This document shows, piece by piece, positions 35,254-44,518 of a stretch of 64,000 nucleotides of DNA. The notes beneath the pieces were generated by a model. The model saw only the letters and a program-made list of their open reading frames with translations. It did no database searches and had not been told where the DNA came from. How positions within the stretch are numbered: the first letter of the stretch is position 1; each line of letters starts with the position of its first letter. The position numbers were made by a program, and so were the translations under genes. Source of the DNA: JANLYQ01 sp031365725 (GTDB lineage Bacteria > Actinomycetota > Actinomycetes > JACCUZ01); contig JANLYQ010000031.1 in assembly GCA_031365725.1 (NCBI GenBank), positions 6,292-70,291 of the forward strand, given 5' to 3'.

Positions 35254-35673
35254 GGCCGGGCCATCCTGCCCCAGATGACCGTCCTCAGACCCACTCGCGG
35301 CGTGGTGGTGGTCGGTTGTGGCCGGGTCGTTGTGGTTCGGGGCCGAGGGAGGCGCCGGTGATGGGCGTCTGCCCGGGTGGTGGGTCGGTCGCAGCAGGGG
35401 GCGGGGCAGCGGGTCGCCGTGTCGGGCGATGATTGCCCGGCGTTGGGCGGGACCGTCTCTGAGCGCTGGTGCTCGCCAGCTCCGCAACGGCCGTCCGCCG
35501 TCGCGGTCGCCGCCGCAGCCCGATGGATCTCGAGGCGACACACCGACCTCACACGACGCGGCGCCGCACGGTCGCAGGTGTCGGCAGTGGCCCGATGGGG
35601 GGCGTCGTACGAGCTGAGCGACTGGCGCGGGAGACGAGCTGATGCCTCCGACGCCGAGCAGGACGTACGACAC

Positions 35674-35711
35674 GAGGTGAACAGTCACCTCAACAGGCAC
35701 CTGCGCCTGTT
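35674..35711. repeat. Two adjacent hairpins upstream of the efflux operon
   Basis: GAGGTGA-ACAG-TCACCTC (35674-35691) is followed directly by AACAGGC-ACCTGC-GCCTGTT (35692-35711). A downstream GTTCACCT (about 35720) could also pair with AGGTGAAC, so alternative folds exist. No T-run; function unknown. Confidence 0.45.
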
Positions 35712-35798
35712 GTCGCGACGGTTCACCTACCTCACGTGGTCAGCGGCGGCGGGTGGGGGCGCCTACTGGGATGAGCGTGCGGACGGACACGCGGAGAA

Positions 35799-35842
35799 AG
35801 TTGCATAGAGCAACTATCTTGCATAAGTTGTATCGCGCAACT
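35799..35842 (+). promoter_or_regulatory. Promoter with twin 17-bp MarR-type operators
   Basis: AGTTGCATAGAGCAACT (35799-35815) and AGTTGTATCGCGCAACT (35826-35842) are two inverted repeats with the same arms, 27 bp apart. Between and within them lie a -35-like TTGCAT (35801) and a -10 TAAGTT (35824) with a 17-bp spacer. The locally AT-rich site precedes the exporter-MarR-exporter operon, so the MarR protein at 37587 is the expected ligand-responsive repressor. Confidence 0.75.
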
Positions 35843-35907
35843 AAGTGGGTATGACGCGTGCTGGGTGGATCTGACGCCCCCGTCGTACCGCCCTCGGAGA
35901 GGACCTC

Positions 35908-37590
35908 ATGACCACCCGCACCACCCCCCGGCACGCAGCGGGCGACCAACTCGCATCGGTCCAGCCTGCGACGTCGACCACTCTTGCCAGCGACGCCGCC
36001 ACCCCTGACGCCACGACCGACGTCAGCACCGACGCCACCACCCCGGCGATGACCCACCGCGAGGTGCTCGAGGCACTGTCGGGGCTGCTGCTCGGCATGT
36101 TCGTCGCGATGCTGTCGTCGACCGTGGTGACCAACGCCCTGCCGACGATCATCAGCGACCTCGGCGGCGGAGAGTCGGCCTACACCTGGGTCATCACCGC
36201 CACCCTGCTGGCCATCACCGCCACCACCCCGCTGTGGGGCAAGCTGGCTGACCTGTTCGACCGCAAGATGCTGGTCCAGATCAGCCTCGTCATCTACGTC
36301 GCCGGGTCGGCGCTCGCGGGTCTCGCACCCAGCATCGGCTGGCTGATCGCAGCCCGTGCCGTGCAGGGCGTCGGCGTCGGCGGCCTCACCGCGCTCGTGC
36401 AGGTCGTGATGGCCGCGATGATCGCTCCGCGTGAGCGAGGTCGCTACTCCGGCTACCTCGGCGCGGTCTTCGCTCTCGCCACCATCAGTGGCCCGCTGCT
36501 CGGCGGCGTCATCGTCGACACCTCGTGGCTCGGCTGGCGCTGGTGCTTCCTCGTCGGCGCGCCGTTCGCCCTGCTTGCGCTCATCGTGCTCCAGCGCACG
36601 CTGCACCTGCCGCGCGTACGCCGTCAGAACGTCAGCATCGACTACCTCGGCGCAGCCCTCATCGTCGCGGGTGTCAGCACCCTGCTGATCTGGGTGTCGC
36701 TGGCAGGACACCAGTTCGCGTGGGCCTCGACGGGCACGGCGCTCATGGTCGTGGGCGGCGTGCTGCTCCTTGTGCTCGCGGTCTGGCGTGAGTCACGCGC
36801 CGCCGAGCCGGTCATCCCGCTGCGACTCTTCCGGGACCGCAACACCTCGCTCGCCTCGGTCGGCAGCCTCTTCGTGGGTGTCGCTCTGTTCAGCGCCACC
36901 GTCTTCCTCAGCCAGTACTTCCAGCTGGCCCGCGGCTACAGCCCCACCGCTGCCGGCCTCATGACGCTGCCGATGATCGCCGGCCTCGTCGTGTCCAGCG
37001 TGGCCGTCGGGCGCGTCATCACCCGCACCGGTCGCTACAAGTGGTGGATGGTTGCCGGCGGTGTCTCGCTCACAGCAGGGCTGCTCCTCCTCGGCACCAT
37101 CGACGCGGACACCGACGTGTGGCTGGTCGGTGCCTACATGGCGCTGGTCGGCCTCGGTCTCGGTGCCACGATGCAGAACCTCGTGCTCGCAGTGCAGAAC
37201 ACCGTCGCGCAGTCCGACATGGGCTCGGCCAGCGCGACCGTCGCGTTCTTCCGCTCTCTCGGTGGAGCGATCGGCGTGTCGGCTCTCGGCGCGGTCCTCA
37301 GCGCCCGTGTCACGACGCTGGTCACCGAGGGTCTCGCCCGACTCGGCGTCACTCCCTCTGACGGCGGTGGCATCCCGCAGCTCTCGAAACTGCCCGCACC
37401 GGTCCGAGCGGTTGTCGAGGATGCCTACGGCCGCTCCATCGGTCACGTCTTCCTTGTCGCCGCGCCGTTCGCGGCGCTCGTGCTCCTCGCCGTCCTTGCG
37501 ATGCGTGAGGTGCCGCTGCGTCGCACCCTGGACCTCGGAGACGCCACTCAGACATCGGCGCAGGAGCACGTCCCGGTGGGAGGCCGATGA
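35908..37590 (+). CDS. DHA2-family MFS drug exporter (14 TM)
   Basis: 560 residues. A Thr/Ala-rich cytoplasmic tail (1-48) precedes 14 predicted helices. Family motifs: LDxT-equivalent MLSSTVVTNALPTI in helix 1, GKLADLFDRKM (motif A) and ARAVQGVGVGGL (motif C region). Proton-driven multidrug export is expected. First gene of an operon whose second gene is a MarR repressor; stop and next ATG overlap. Confidence 0.9.
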   Translation: MTTRTTPRHAAGDQLASVQPATSTTLASDAATPDATTDVSTDATTPAMTHREVLEALSGLLLGMFVAMLSSTVVTNALPTIISDLGGGESAYTWVITATLLAITATTPLWGKLADLFDRKMLVQISLVIYVAGSALAGLAPSIGWLIAARAVQGVGVGGLTALVQVVMAAMIAPRERGRYSGYLGAVFALATISGPLLGGVIVDTSWLGWRWCFLVGAPFALLALIVLQRTLHLPRVRRQNVSIDYLGAALIVAGVSTLLIWVSLAGHQFAWASTGTALMVVGGVLLLVLAVWRESRAAEPVIPLRLFRDRNTSLASVGSLFVGVALFSATVFLSQYFQLARGYSPTAAGLMTLPMIAGLVVSSVAVGRVITRTGRYKWWMVAGGVSLTAGLLLLGTIDADTDVWLVGAYMALVGLGLGATMQNLVLAVQNTVAQSDMGSASATVAFFRSLGGAIGVSALGAVLSARVTTLVTEGLARLGVTPSDGGGIPQLSKLPAPVRAVVEDAYGRSIGHVFLVAAPFAALVLLAVLAMREVPLRRTLDLGDATQTSAQEHVPVGGR

Positions 37591-38114
37591 TGACGAGCAC
37601 GAAGATGCCTGTCTCGTCGTACGACGATGTCGAGCGCGAGCTCATCCTCCTCCTGCGCCGCGGCCGCGCCTGGAGCAGGGACATCGCCGCCGAGCTGCAC
37701 GAAGGTCTGCAGCCGACCGCCTACGCACTGCTCTCGCGCGTCAACGATCTCGAGTCGGTTCGGGCGAGCGAGCTGTGCGGCCACTTCGGCATGGACAAGG
37801 GCGCGATGAGCCGCACGGTCGCCGAGCTCGAGAGCGCGGGGCTGCTGGTGCGAGCGCCGGACCCGGACGACGGTCGCGCCCAACGCCTCGCGCTGAGCAT
37901 GGTCGGGCGACGGCGGCTGGCCGAGGCACGCGGAGCGCGACGGCAGCTCGTGCGGGACCGGCTCGAGGAGTGGGCACCGGTGGACGTCGCAACCTTCGCC
38001 GAGCTGCTCAGCCGGTTCAACCGGCAGCTCGAGGCAGCCGTCGACACAGCGTTCGATGCATCTGCTGACAGAGCAACAACCGGCACCACCCCGACGGGAG
38101 CACGTTCTTCGTGA
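37587..38114 (+). CDS. MarR-family transcriptional regulator
   Basis: 175 residues. Winged helix: LQPTAYALLSRVNDLESVRASELCGHFGMDKGAMSRTVAELESAGLL is spread over residues 42-90 (key parts RASELCGHFG and GAMSRTVAEL), wing PDDGRAQRL. It is sandwiched between two DHA2 exporters and overlaps both by about 4 bp. Likely binds the twin AGTTG...CAACT operators at 35799-35842 and is released by an exporter substrate. Confidence 0.9.
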   Translation: MMTSTKMPVSSYDDVERELILLLRRGRAWSRDIAAELHEGLQPTAYALLSRVNDLESVRASELCGHFGMDKGAMSRTVAELESAGLLVRAPDPDDGRAQRLALSMVGRRRLAEARGARRQLVRDRLEEWAPVDVATFAELLSRFNRQLEAAVDTAFDASADRATTGTTPTGARSS

Positions 38115-39667
38115 CTGACACTGCCGAGCACGTGAGCGTCGGGCTGCGCTCTGAGCGTGGGCCGATCCTTATCGCTCTGATGCTGTCGACCGCCTTGGTC
38201 GCCCTCGACGCCACCATCATCGCCACCGCGGTGCCGTCGGTGGTCCGCGACCTGGGTGGCTTCTCGCAGTTCCCCTGGCTGTTCTCGATCTACCTGCTCA
38301 CCCAGGCGGTGACAGTGCCGATCTACGGCAAGCTCGCCGACATCGTCGGGCGTCGACCGGTGTTGTTCGCCGGCATTGCTGTCTTCCTCCTCGGCTCCAT
38401 CCTGTGCGGCGTCGCCTGGTCGATGCCTTTGCTCATCGCCGCGCGCGCGGTGCAGGGGATCGGCGCCGGTGCCGTGCTGCCGATGACCATCACCATCGTC
38501 GGCGACCTGTACTCCGTCCAGGAGCGGGCCCGCGTGCAGGGCTACGTGGCCAGCGTCTGGGGCATCGCCTCGGTCATCGGTCCGACCCTAGGCGGGGTGT
38601 TCTCCGAGTACGTCAGCTGGCGTTGGATCTTCTTCATCAACTTGCCCCTCGGCGGCCTCGCGGCCTTGATGCTCTGGCGCAGCTTTCACGAGCAGGTGAC
38701 CCGCCGTCGGCACGATCTCGACCTGATGGGCGCAGGGCTGCTCACAGTCGGGTGCTCTCTGGTGATCCTCGGTCTGCTCGAGGGCGGGGTCGCTTGGGAC
38801 TGGTCGTCACCGCTCAGCTTTGCCGTGTTCGCCGTCGGTGGACTCGCCCTCGTGGCCTTCGTGTTCGCCGAGCGCCGGGCAGCCGAGCCTGTGCTGCCGC
38901 TGTGGGTCTTCAGCCGTCGGGTGCTGGTCGGGGGCAACCTCGCCTCGATGGCGATCGGCGTCGTGCTGATCGGTCTGAGCTCCTACGTGCCGACGTACGC
39001 CCAAGGTGTTCTCGGCACCGGGGCTCTCGTCGCAGGCTTTGCTCTCGCTGCGATGACACTCGGCTGGCCGATCGCCGCGGCCCTGTCCGGTCGGGTCTAT
39101 CTCCGCATTGGCTTTCGCGACACCGCGTTGATCGGTGGTGTCGTTGTCGTCGCCGGCACCGTGCTCGTCGCCCTGCTCACAGCGGGTTCCTCGGTCTTGG
39201 CGGTAGCCGGTGCGACCTTCGTCGTCGGCATCGGTCTCGGACTCATGTCGGCCCCGACCGTGGTGGCCGTGCAGTCGGTCGTCGACTGGCAACGTCGCGG
39301 GGTCGTGACCGCGACCAACATGTTCTGCCGCAACCTCGGCTCCGCCGTCGGTGTCGCGGTGTTCGGTGCGGTGGCCAACGCGACGCTCGCGCACCGGTTC
39401 GCGCACCCACCTGCGGCGCTGGCCGGCCGCTTGCCCTCCGGTGCCAACGCCGAGCGGTTGGTGCTCGGAAATACCTCGAGTGCGTCGGCGCCGCCGGAAG
39501 TGATGGCCTTTGTACGATCTTCGTTGTTCGACGCCTCCCACCACGTGTTCCTCGGGGTGGTCGCGGCTGCAGTGGTCGGCGTCGCGGTGCTCTGGCTGAT
39601 GCCGCGCCGCACCCAGCCGATCAGCGACGGCGCGGGACTTTCCGAACAGATGGACGAGGCCGCGTAA
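38111..39667 (+). CDS. DHA2-family MFS drug exporter
   Basis: 518 residues, 14 predicted helices. Motifs: LDATIIATAVPSVVRDLGG in helix 1, GKLADIVGRRPVL (motif A), ARAVQGIGAGAVLPM, and RWIFFINLPLGGLA. Closer to classical EmrB/QacA than the first exporter, so the two are not a simple tandem duplication. GTG start overlaps the MarR stop. Confidence 0.9.
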   Translation: MTDTAEHVSVGLRSERGPILIALMLSTALVALDATIIATAVPSVVRDLGGFSQFPWLFSIYLLTQAVTVPIYGKLADIVGRRPVLFAGIAVFLLGSILCGVAWSMPLLIAARAVQGIGAGAVLPMTITIVGDLYSVQERARVQGYVASVWGIASVIGPTLGGVFSEYVSWRWIFFINLPLGGLAALMLWRSFHEQVTRRRHDLDLMGAGLLTVGCSLVILGLLEGGVAWDWSSPLSFAVFAVGGLALVAFVFAERRAAEPVLPLWVFSRRVLVGGNLASMAIGVVLIGLSSYVPTYAQGVLGTGALVAGFALAAMTLGWPIAAALSGRVYLRIGFRDTALIGGVVVVAGTVLVALLTAGSSVLAVAGATFVVGIGLGLMSAPTVVAVQSVVDWQRRGVVTATNMFCRNLGSAVGVAVFGAVANATLAHRFAHPPAALAGRLPSGANAERLVLGNTSSASAPPEVMAFVRSSLFDASHHVFLGVVAAAVVGVAVLWLMPRRTQPISDGAGLSEQMDEAA

Positions 39668-39700
39668 CCGACGGTCATCCGAGCAACAGGCAAGCGCGCC

Positions 39701-40132
39701 TCAGACCGGGTCGGCGACCAGAGTGACGGCGATGTTGCCGCGGGTGGCCTTGGAGTAGGGGCACACGGCGTGCGCCTTCGCCATCAGGTCCACGACCTGG
39801 CCGATCTCGAGGCCCGGGACCGCTGCGTGCAGGGTCACGATCAACCCGAAGCCGCCACCGGGATCCTTGCCGAAGCCGACCTCGGCGGTGACGGTCGAGG
39901 CCGACGCGTCGATGCCCTCGCGCTTTGCCACCCCCTCGAAAGCGTTCTGGTAGCAGGCGGAGTAGCCGGCGGCGAACAGCAGCTCAGGGTTGGCTGTGCC
40001 GCCAACGCCACCCATTTCCGCCGGTGCGCCGAGATCGTGCTTGACCACACCGTCCTCGCTGCGGACGTGGCCTGCGCGGCCGCCGGTCGACGTGGCACGG
40101 GCGGTGTAGACGACGTTCTCGGGTGTCAACAT
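39701..40132 (-). CDS. ohr: Organic hydroperoxide resistance protein (Ohr, OsmC superfamily)
   Basis: 143 residues. Both reactive cysteines are in their family context: GYSACYQNAF and AHAVCPYSKATRGNI. Ohr reduces organic hydroperoxides with dithiol electrons. ATG at 40132, with an in-frame TTG just before it. It lies 68 bp after hrpA on the same strand; no OhrR regulator is next to it. Confidence 0.93.
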   Translation of the reverse strand: MLTPENVVYTARATSTGGRAGHVRSEDGVVKHDLGAPAEMGGVGGTANPELLFAAGYSACYQNAFEGVAKREGIDASASTVTAEVGFGKDPGGGFGLIVTLHAAVPGLEIGQVVDLMAKAHAVCPYSKATRGNIAVTLVADPV

Positions 40133-40200
40133 CAACCCAGTCGATCACGGCGGCGCAGGACAGTCCCGGTCGGGTCGACCGCGACCGTCGCACCGACAGG

Positions 40201-43200
40201 TCAGAGCAGTGCGTCCATCGCGCGATAGATGCGCTTCTCCGATACCGGCGTCGGCGTGCCGAGCTGTTGGGCCCACAGGCTGACCCGCAGCTCCTCCAGC
40301 AGCCAGCCCACCGCACGGACGTCGGGGCTCGCACGTAGCGCCGCGGGCAGTGCCGCCAGCCACGACGTGTGCTCGGCCTCCACCTGGGACACCCGCGCCA
40401 TGAGCCCGGCATCGCGACCGGCTGAGAGCTCGACAGCATCGAGGCGGCGCTGCGCAGCGGTCAGGTAGCGAGCGACGTCGGGCAACCGTGAGACGCCTGT
40501 TGCGGAGACGAAACCGTCGGGCACGAGCCGCGCCACCTGCGCGCGCACGTCCAACCATGCGGGGAGCACGGCGGGGCTCGCCGTGCCTGTCACCCGCACG
40601 CTGACGGCATGCGCAAGCGTCAGAACCCGGGCGACCACCACCACCACCTCGTACGACGATGACGCCAGCGACCCGCCCACCGCGGCGCGCAGCGCCCCGA
40701 ACCCGGCCGGTGAGCGAGGCGCCCCGCCATCTCGAGCCATCAGGCCCTCGACCGCAGCCGTCACGCAGTCGTCGAGCAGGGCAGGTACCGAGGGATAGGC
40801 GCTGTGGCCCAGCGCCAGCTTGGTCGCGTTGTCCAGCCGACCGACGACACCCTTCACCGGGGAGGGCAACGTCAGCAGCAGCAACCGCCGCACGCCGAGC
40901 CAGGTGGTGCTCGCGGCCTCCGCCGCGGACCCCAGCACCCGCACCGCAACGGTGGCACCCTCGTCGACCAGAGCCGGGTGCCCGGCCACGACCCGGCCCT
41001 CGACGGTCCGCGAGAACGTCAGCGGCAGCTCGCCGAAGGTCCACGACGTGAGGCCGCTGCGTTCGACCTCGGCCGCGGCAGCGGCGACCGTGCTGCGCAC
41101 CCGCGGCGCCAAGCGTTCGGCCAACGCGACCAGGTCCTTGCTCTCACCCAGCACAGCAGCCGCCGCGTCCTCGATCCGGAATGTCATCCGCAGGTGGTCA
41201 GGCACCTTGCTCAGGTCCCACGCCGTCGCTGGTACCTCGACCCCTCGCGCCACGTAGAGCTCGCGGGACAACGCATCGGTGAACAGGATCGACTCGGGAT
41301 CCACCGGTTCCAGCGTCTCGAGCGCCACCGCCGCCGTGTCCGGCGCGGGCACGAGCGAGCGGCGCAGCACCTTGGGCAACGAGCGCAACAGCTCGGTGGC
41401 CAGCTCATGCCGCAGGCCCGGCACCTGCCAGTCGAAACCCTTGGGGGACAGACGATTGAGGACCGCGAGCGGCACATGCACGGTGACACCGTCGGCATCG
41501 GCGCCGGGCTCGAACTGATAGCTCAGGGAAAGCTCGAGGTCGCCCTGTCGCCAGACATCGGGGTGCGCCGTCCCGTCGACCGTCCCCGCCTCGTCGCGCA
41601 CCAGCATCTCGGGCTCGAACGTCAGCAGGTCCGGTGCGTCGCGGCGCACCTTCTTCCACCACACGTCGAAGTGCCGCGCCGACACGACGTGCGCCGGTAC
41701 CCGGGCGTCGTAGAAGTCGATCAGCGTCTCGTCGTCTACGAGGATGTCGCGCCGACGCACCCGGTGCTCGAGCTCCTCCACATGGTCGAGCAGCTCGCGG
41801 TTGGCGTGGAAGAAGCGGTGGTGCGTGCGCCACTCGCCGCCCACCAGCGCGTGCCGGATGAACAGCTCGCGGGAGACCACTGGGTCGATCCGGCCGTAGG
41901 TGACCTTGCGTGCAGCGACGAGGGGCACCCCGAACAGCGTGACCTTCTCGATGGCCATGGCCGCGCCCTGCTTGGCCGACCAGTGCGGCTCGCTGTAGGA
42001 CCGCTTCACCAGGTGCTCGGCCAGCGGCTCGACCCACTCGGGCTCGACCTTGCCGAGGTCGCGGCCCCACAGCCGCGAGGTCTCTACCAGCTCGCCGGCC
42101 ATCACCCACCGGGGTGGCTTCTTCGCCAACGCTGACCCCGGCCACGGCGAGAAGCGCGCGCCCCGCGCACCGGCGTACTCCCGCTTCTCGGGGTCCCAGA
42201 GCCCGATGTGCGACAGCAGACCTGGCAGGAGGGCTTCATGCACCGCACGCACGTCGTCACCCGGGCGGGACAGCTCACCGGTCGTCGACAGCCCAAGCGA
42301 CCGGGCGACCCGACGCAGCTGGGACACGAGGTCCTGCCACTCGCGCACCCGCAGGTAGTGCAGGAACTCGGTCTTGCACATCCGCCGGAACGCGTTGCCG
42401 GACAGCACTTTCTGCTGGTCGTGGAGGTAGACCCACAGGTTGCGGTAGGCCGCAAAGTCCGACCGATCATCGGCGAACCGGCGGTGCTTCTCGTCCGCTG
42501 CCTGCTGGTGCTCGGGCGGCCGTTCGCGCGGGTCCTGGATCGAGAGTCCGGCGGCGATGACGAGGACGTCGGGCAGCACATCGAGCCGGTCGGCTTCGAG
42601 CACCATGCGACCCAGGCGCGGGTCCACGGGCAGGGCAGCGAGCCGATGACCGAGAGGTGTCAGCCGCTTGGTGGGGTCGGTGACCGCGGGGTCGAGCGCG
42701 CCGAGCTCTTCGAGCAGGGCGATGCCGTCCTTGACCTGACGCCGGTCCGGCGGCTCGACGAACGGGAACGCATCGACGTCGCCGAGGCCGATGGCGGTCA
42801 TCGCGAGGATCACCGAGGCAAGGTTGGTGCGCAGGATCTCAGGCTCGGTGAACTCCGGTCGGGCGAGGAAGTCGTGCTCGGTGTAGAGCCGGATGCAGAT
42901 GCCGTCGGAGGTGCGGCCGCAACGTCCGGCGCGCTGGTTGGCGCTTGCTTGGCTGACCGGCTCGATCGGCAAGCGCTGCACCTTGAGGCGGTGGCTGTAG
43001 CGGGAGATGCGGGCGGTTCCGGCGTCGACGACGTACCGGATGCCGGGGACGGTGAGCGAGGTCTCGGCGACGTTGGTGGCGAGCACGACCCGGCGGCCGG
43101 TGTGCGCGGCGAACACCTGATGCTGGTCGGCGGCGGAGAGCCGGGCATAGAGCGGCAGCACGTCGATGTCGGCCCGGTGCCCGCGTAGCGCCTCGGCAGT

Positions 43201-44067
43201 GTCGCGGATCTCGCGCTCGCCGGAAAGAAACACCAGCACGTCGCCCGGACCCTCGGCGCACAGCTCGTCTACCGCGTCGAGCACCGCCTGGGTCTGGTCC
43301 CGCTCCTCGGCGGACCCGGACCCGGATCCAGGGCCGGAGCCGTCGTCGACGGCATCCGGGTCCACTACCGGTCGGTAGCGCATCTCGACTGGATAGGTGC
43401 GACCGGACACCTCGACCACCGGAGCGCCACCGAAGTGCTCGGCGAACCGGGCAGTGTCGATCGTCGCCGAGGTCACGACAACTTTGAGGTCGGGTCGTCG
43501 AGGCAGCAGCTGGGTGAGGTAGCCGAGCAGGAAGTCGATGGTGAGACTGCGCTCGTGCGCCTCGTCGACGATGATCGTGTCGTAGCGGCGCAGCTCGGGG
43601 TCGCGATGGATCTCGGCCAGCAGGATGCCGTCGGTCATCAGTCGCACCAGTGTGTCGTCGCTGACCCGGTCGGTGAACCGCACCGTGTAGCCGACTGCCT
43701 CGCCCAGCGGAGTGTCGAGCTCCTCGGCGATGCGTTCGGCGACCGTGCGGGCGGCGATGCGGCGCGGCTGGGTGTGACCGATGATGCCCTCGACCCCGCG
43801 ACCGAGCTCGAGGCAGATCTTCGGGATCTGGGTCGTCTTGCCCGACCCGGTCTCACCCGCGACCACGACCACCTGGTGGTCCCGGATCGCGGCGGCGATC
43901 TCGTCGCGCCGCTCGGCAACCGGCAGTGGGGGATAGGTCACCTGCAGTGCGCGGGCGACCTCGGCCCGCCGGTCGCGGGCGGCCTCGCTCCGGCGAGAAG
44001 CCCTCGCGGGTCGGGAGGGGCGACCGCCCTTCACGGAGCGAGATGGGCGGGACTGACGGCTCGACAT
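40201..44067 (-). CDS. hrpA: ATP-dependent RNA helicase HrpA
   Basis: 1288 residues, full HrpA length. The first 35 residues are Arg/Ser-rich. Motifs: GETGSGKTTQIP (I), HTQPRRIAARTVAERIAEEL (Ia), DEAHERSL (II), VVTSATIDTARFAEHF (III), QRAGRCGRT (VI). The helicase-associated, OB-fold and long DUF3418 C-terminal regions follow. DEAH-box RNA helicase involved in rescue of stalled translation or RNA turnover in other bacteria. A short Asp/Gly/Ser insertion lies near residue 240. Confidence 0.95.
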   Translation of the reverse strand: MSSRQSRPSRSVKGGRPSRPARASRRSEAARDRRAEVARALQVTYPPLPVAERRDEIAAAIRDHQVVVVAGETGSGKTTQIPKICLELGRGVEGIIGHTQPRRIAARTVAERIAEELDTPLGEAVGYTVRFTDRVSDDTLVRLMTDGILLAEIHRDPELRRYDTIIVDEAHERSLTIDFLLGYLTQLLPRRPDLKVVVTSATIDTARFAEHFGGAPVVEVSGRTYPVEMRYRPVVDPDAVDDGSGPGSGSGSAEERDQTQAVLDAVDELCAEGPGDVLVFLSGEREIRDTAEALRGHRADIDVLPLYARLSAADQHQVFAAHTGRRVVLATNVAETSLTVPGIRYVVDAGTARISRYSHRLKVQRLPIEPVSQASANQRAGRCGRTSDGICIRLYTEHDFLARPEFTEPEILRTNLASVILAMTAIGLGDVDAFPFVEPPDRRQVKDGIALLEELGALDPAVTDPTKRLTPLGHRLAALPVDPRLGRMVLEADRLDVLPDVLVIAAGLSIQDPRERPPEHQQAADEKHRRFADDRSDFAAYRNLWVYLHDQQKVLSGNAFRRMCKTEFLHYLRVREWQDLVSQLRRVARSLGLSTTGELSRPGDDVRAVHEALLPGLLSHIGLWDPEKREYAGARGARFSPWPGSALAKKPPRWVMAGELVETSRLWGRDLGKVEPEWVEPLAEHLVKRSYSEPHWSAKQGAAMAIEKVTLFGVPLVAARKVTYGRIDPVVSRELFIRHALVGGEWRTHHRFFHANRELLDHVEELEHRVRRRDILVDDETLIDFYDARVPAHVVSARHFDVWWKKVRRDAPDLLTFEPEMLVRDEAGTVDGTAHPDVWRQGDLELSLSYQFEPGADADGVTVHVPLAVLNRLSPKGFDWQVPGLRHELATELLRSLPKVLRRSLVPAPDTAAVALETLEPVDPESILFTDALSRELYVARGVEVPATAWDLSKVPDHLRMTFRIEDAAAAVLGESKDLVALAERLAPRVRSTVAAAAAEVERSGLTSWTFGELPLTFSRTVEGRVVAGHPALVDEGATVAVRVLGSAAEAASTTWLGVRRLLLLTLPSPVKGVVGRLDNATKLALGHSAYPSVPALLDDCVTAAVEGLMARDGGAPRSPAGFGALRAAVGGSLASSSYEVVVVVARVLTLAHAVSVRVTGTASPAVLPAWLDVRAQVARLVPDGFVSATGVSRLPDVARYLTAAQRRLDAVELSAGRDAGLMARVSQVEAEHTSWLAALPAALRASPDVRAVGWLLEELRVSLWAQQLGTPTPVSEKRIYRAMDALL

Positions 44068-44170
44068 CGCCGGGTCAGCCTACGTTGTCGATCTGTGGCT
44101 GCGCCGATCGTCGTAGGGGTGTCAGAGTCACCAGCACCGGCCCGCCGCGGTCGAGACAGGAGCAGCAGCC

Positions 44171-44518
44171 ATGAGCCAGTACCTGATCCTCATCTACGAG
44201 AACGAAGCCGCCTATGCGACCCAGGACCCGGCGGTCTGGAAGACGTCGATGGAGGCGCACGGCCGATTTGCCGAGCAGGTCGTCGAGGCGGGCGCCAAGA
44301 TCCTCGGCGGCGAGGCGCTGCAGCCCAGCGCCACGGCCACCAGCATCCGCGGCGACGTCGTCACCGACGGGCCGTTCGCCGAGACCAAGGAGCACCTCGG
44401 CGGCTTCTACCTCATCGATGCGACCGACCTCGACCACGCGCTTGCCATCGGCAAGCTGTGCCCCGCGCCGTACGGCGGCGTCGAGGTGCGACCGGTCCTG
44501 GACACCTCCGGCGGGTGA
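44171..44518 (+). CDS. YCII/DGPF-domain protein, sigma-factor partner
   Basis: 115 residues. The family motif is DGPFAETKEHLGGFYLIDATDLDHAL, with the leading MSQYLILIYENE strand (key part DGPFAETKE). Genes of this type sit directly upstream of ECF42-type sigma factors, as here with a 4-bp overlap. The role in signalling is not established. A plausible Shine-Dalgarno (AGGAG) lies 9 nt before the ATG. Confidence 0.9.
   Translation: MSQYLILIYENEAAYATQDPAVWKTSMEAHGRFAEQVVEAGAKILGGEALQPSATATSIRGDVVTDGPFAETKEHLGGFYLIDATDLDHALAIGKLCPAPYGGVEVRPVLDTSGG

Larger units (their letters stand above)
35254..35907. other. 654-bp intergenic region with hairpins, promoter and operators
   Basis: No convincing gene is seen. 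The first 400 bp show nothing recognised. Two back-to-back hairpins follow at 35674-35711, then the regulated promoter of the efflux operon at 35799-35842. An open frame 35377-35808 (143 codons) lacks family resemblance and normal codon use and is not accepted as a gene. Confidence 0.6.

Noticed and set aside
34093..35361. 422-codon plus-strand frame opposite the helicase
   Set aside because: Antisense shadow of the DUF3516 helicase gene with no recognisable domain.
35377..35808. 143-codon plus-strand frame in the region before the efflux operon
   Set aside because: No family similarity, atypical third-position bases, and it runs through hairpins and the promoter/operator site.
43435..44514. 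N-terminal extension of the ECF42 sigma factor
   Set aside because: Upstream codons are antisense of hrpA and an alternate frame of the YCII gene; GTG 44515 overlaps the YCII stop as expected.
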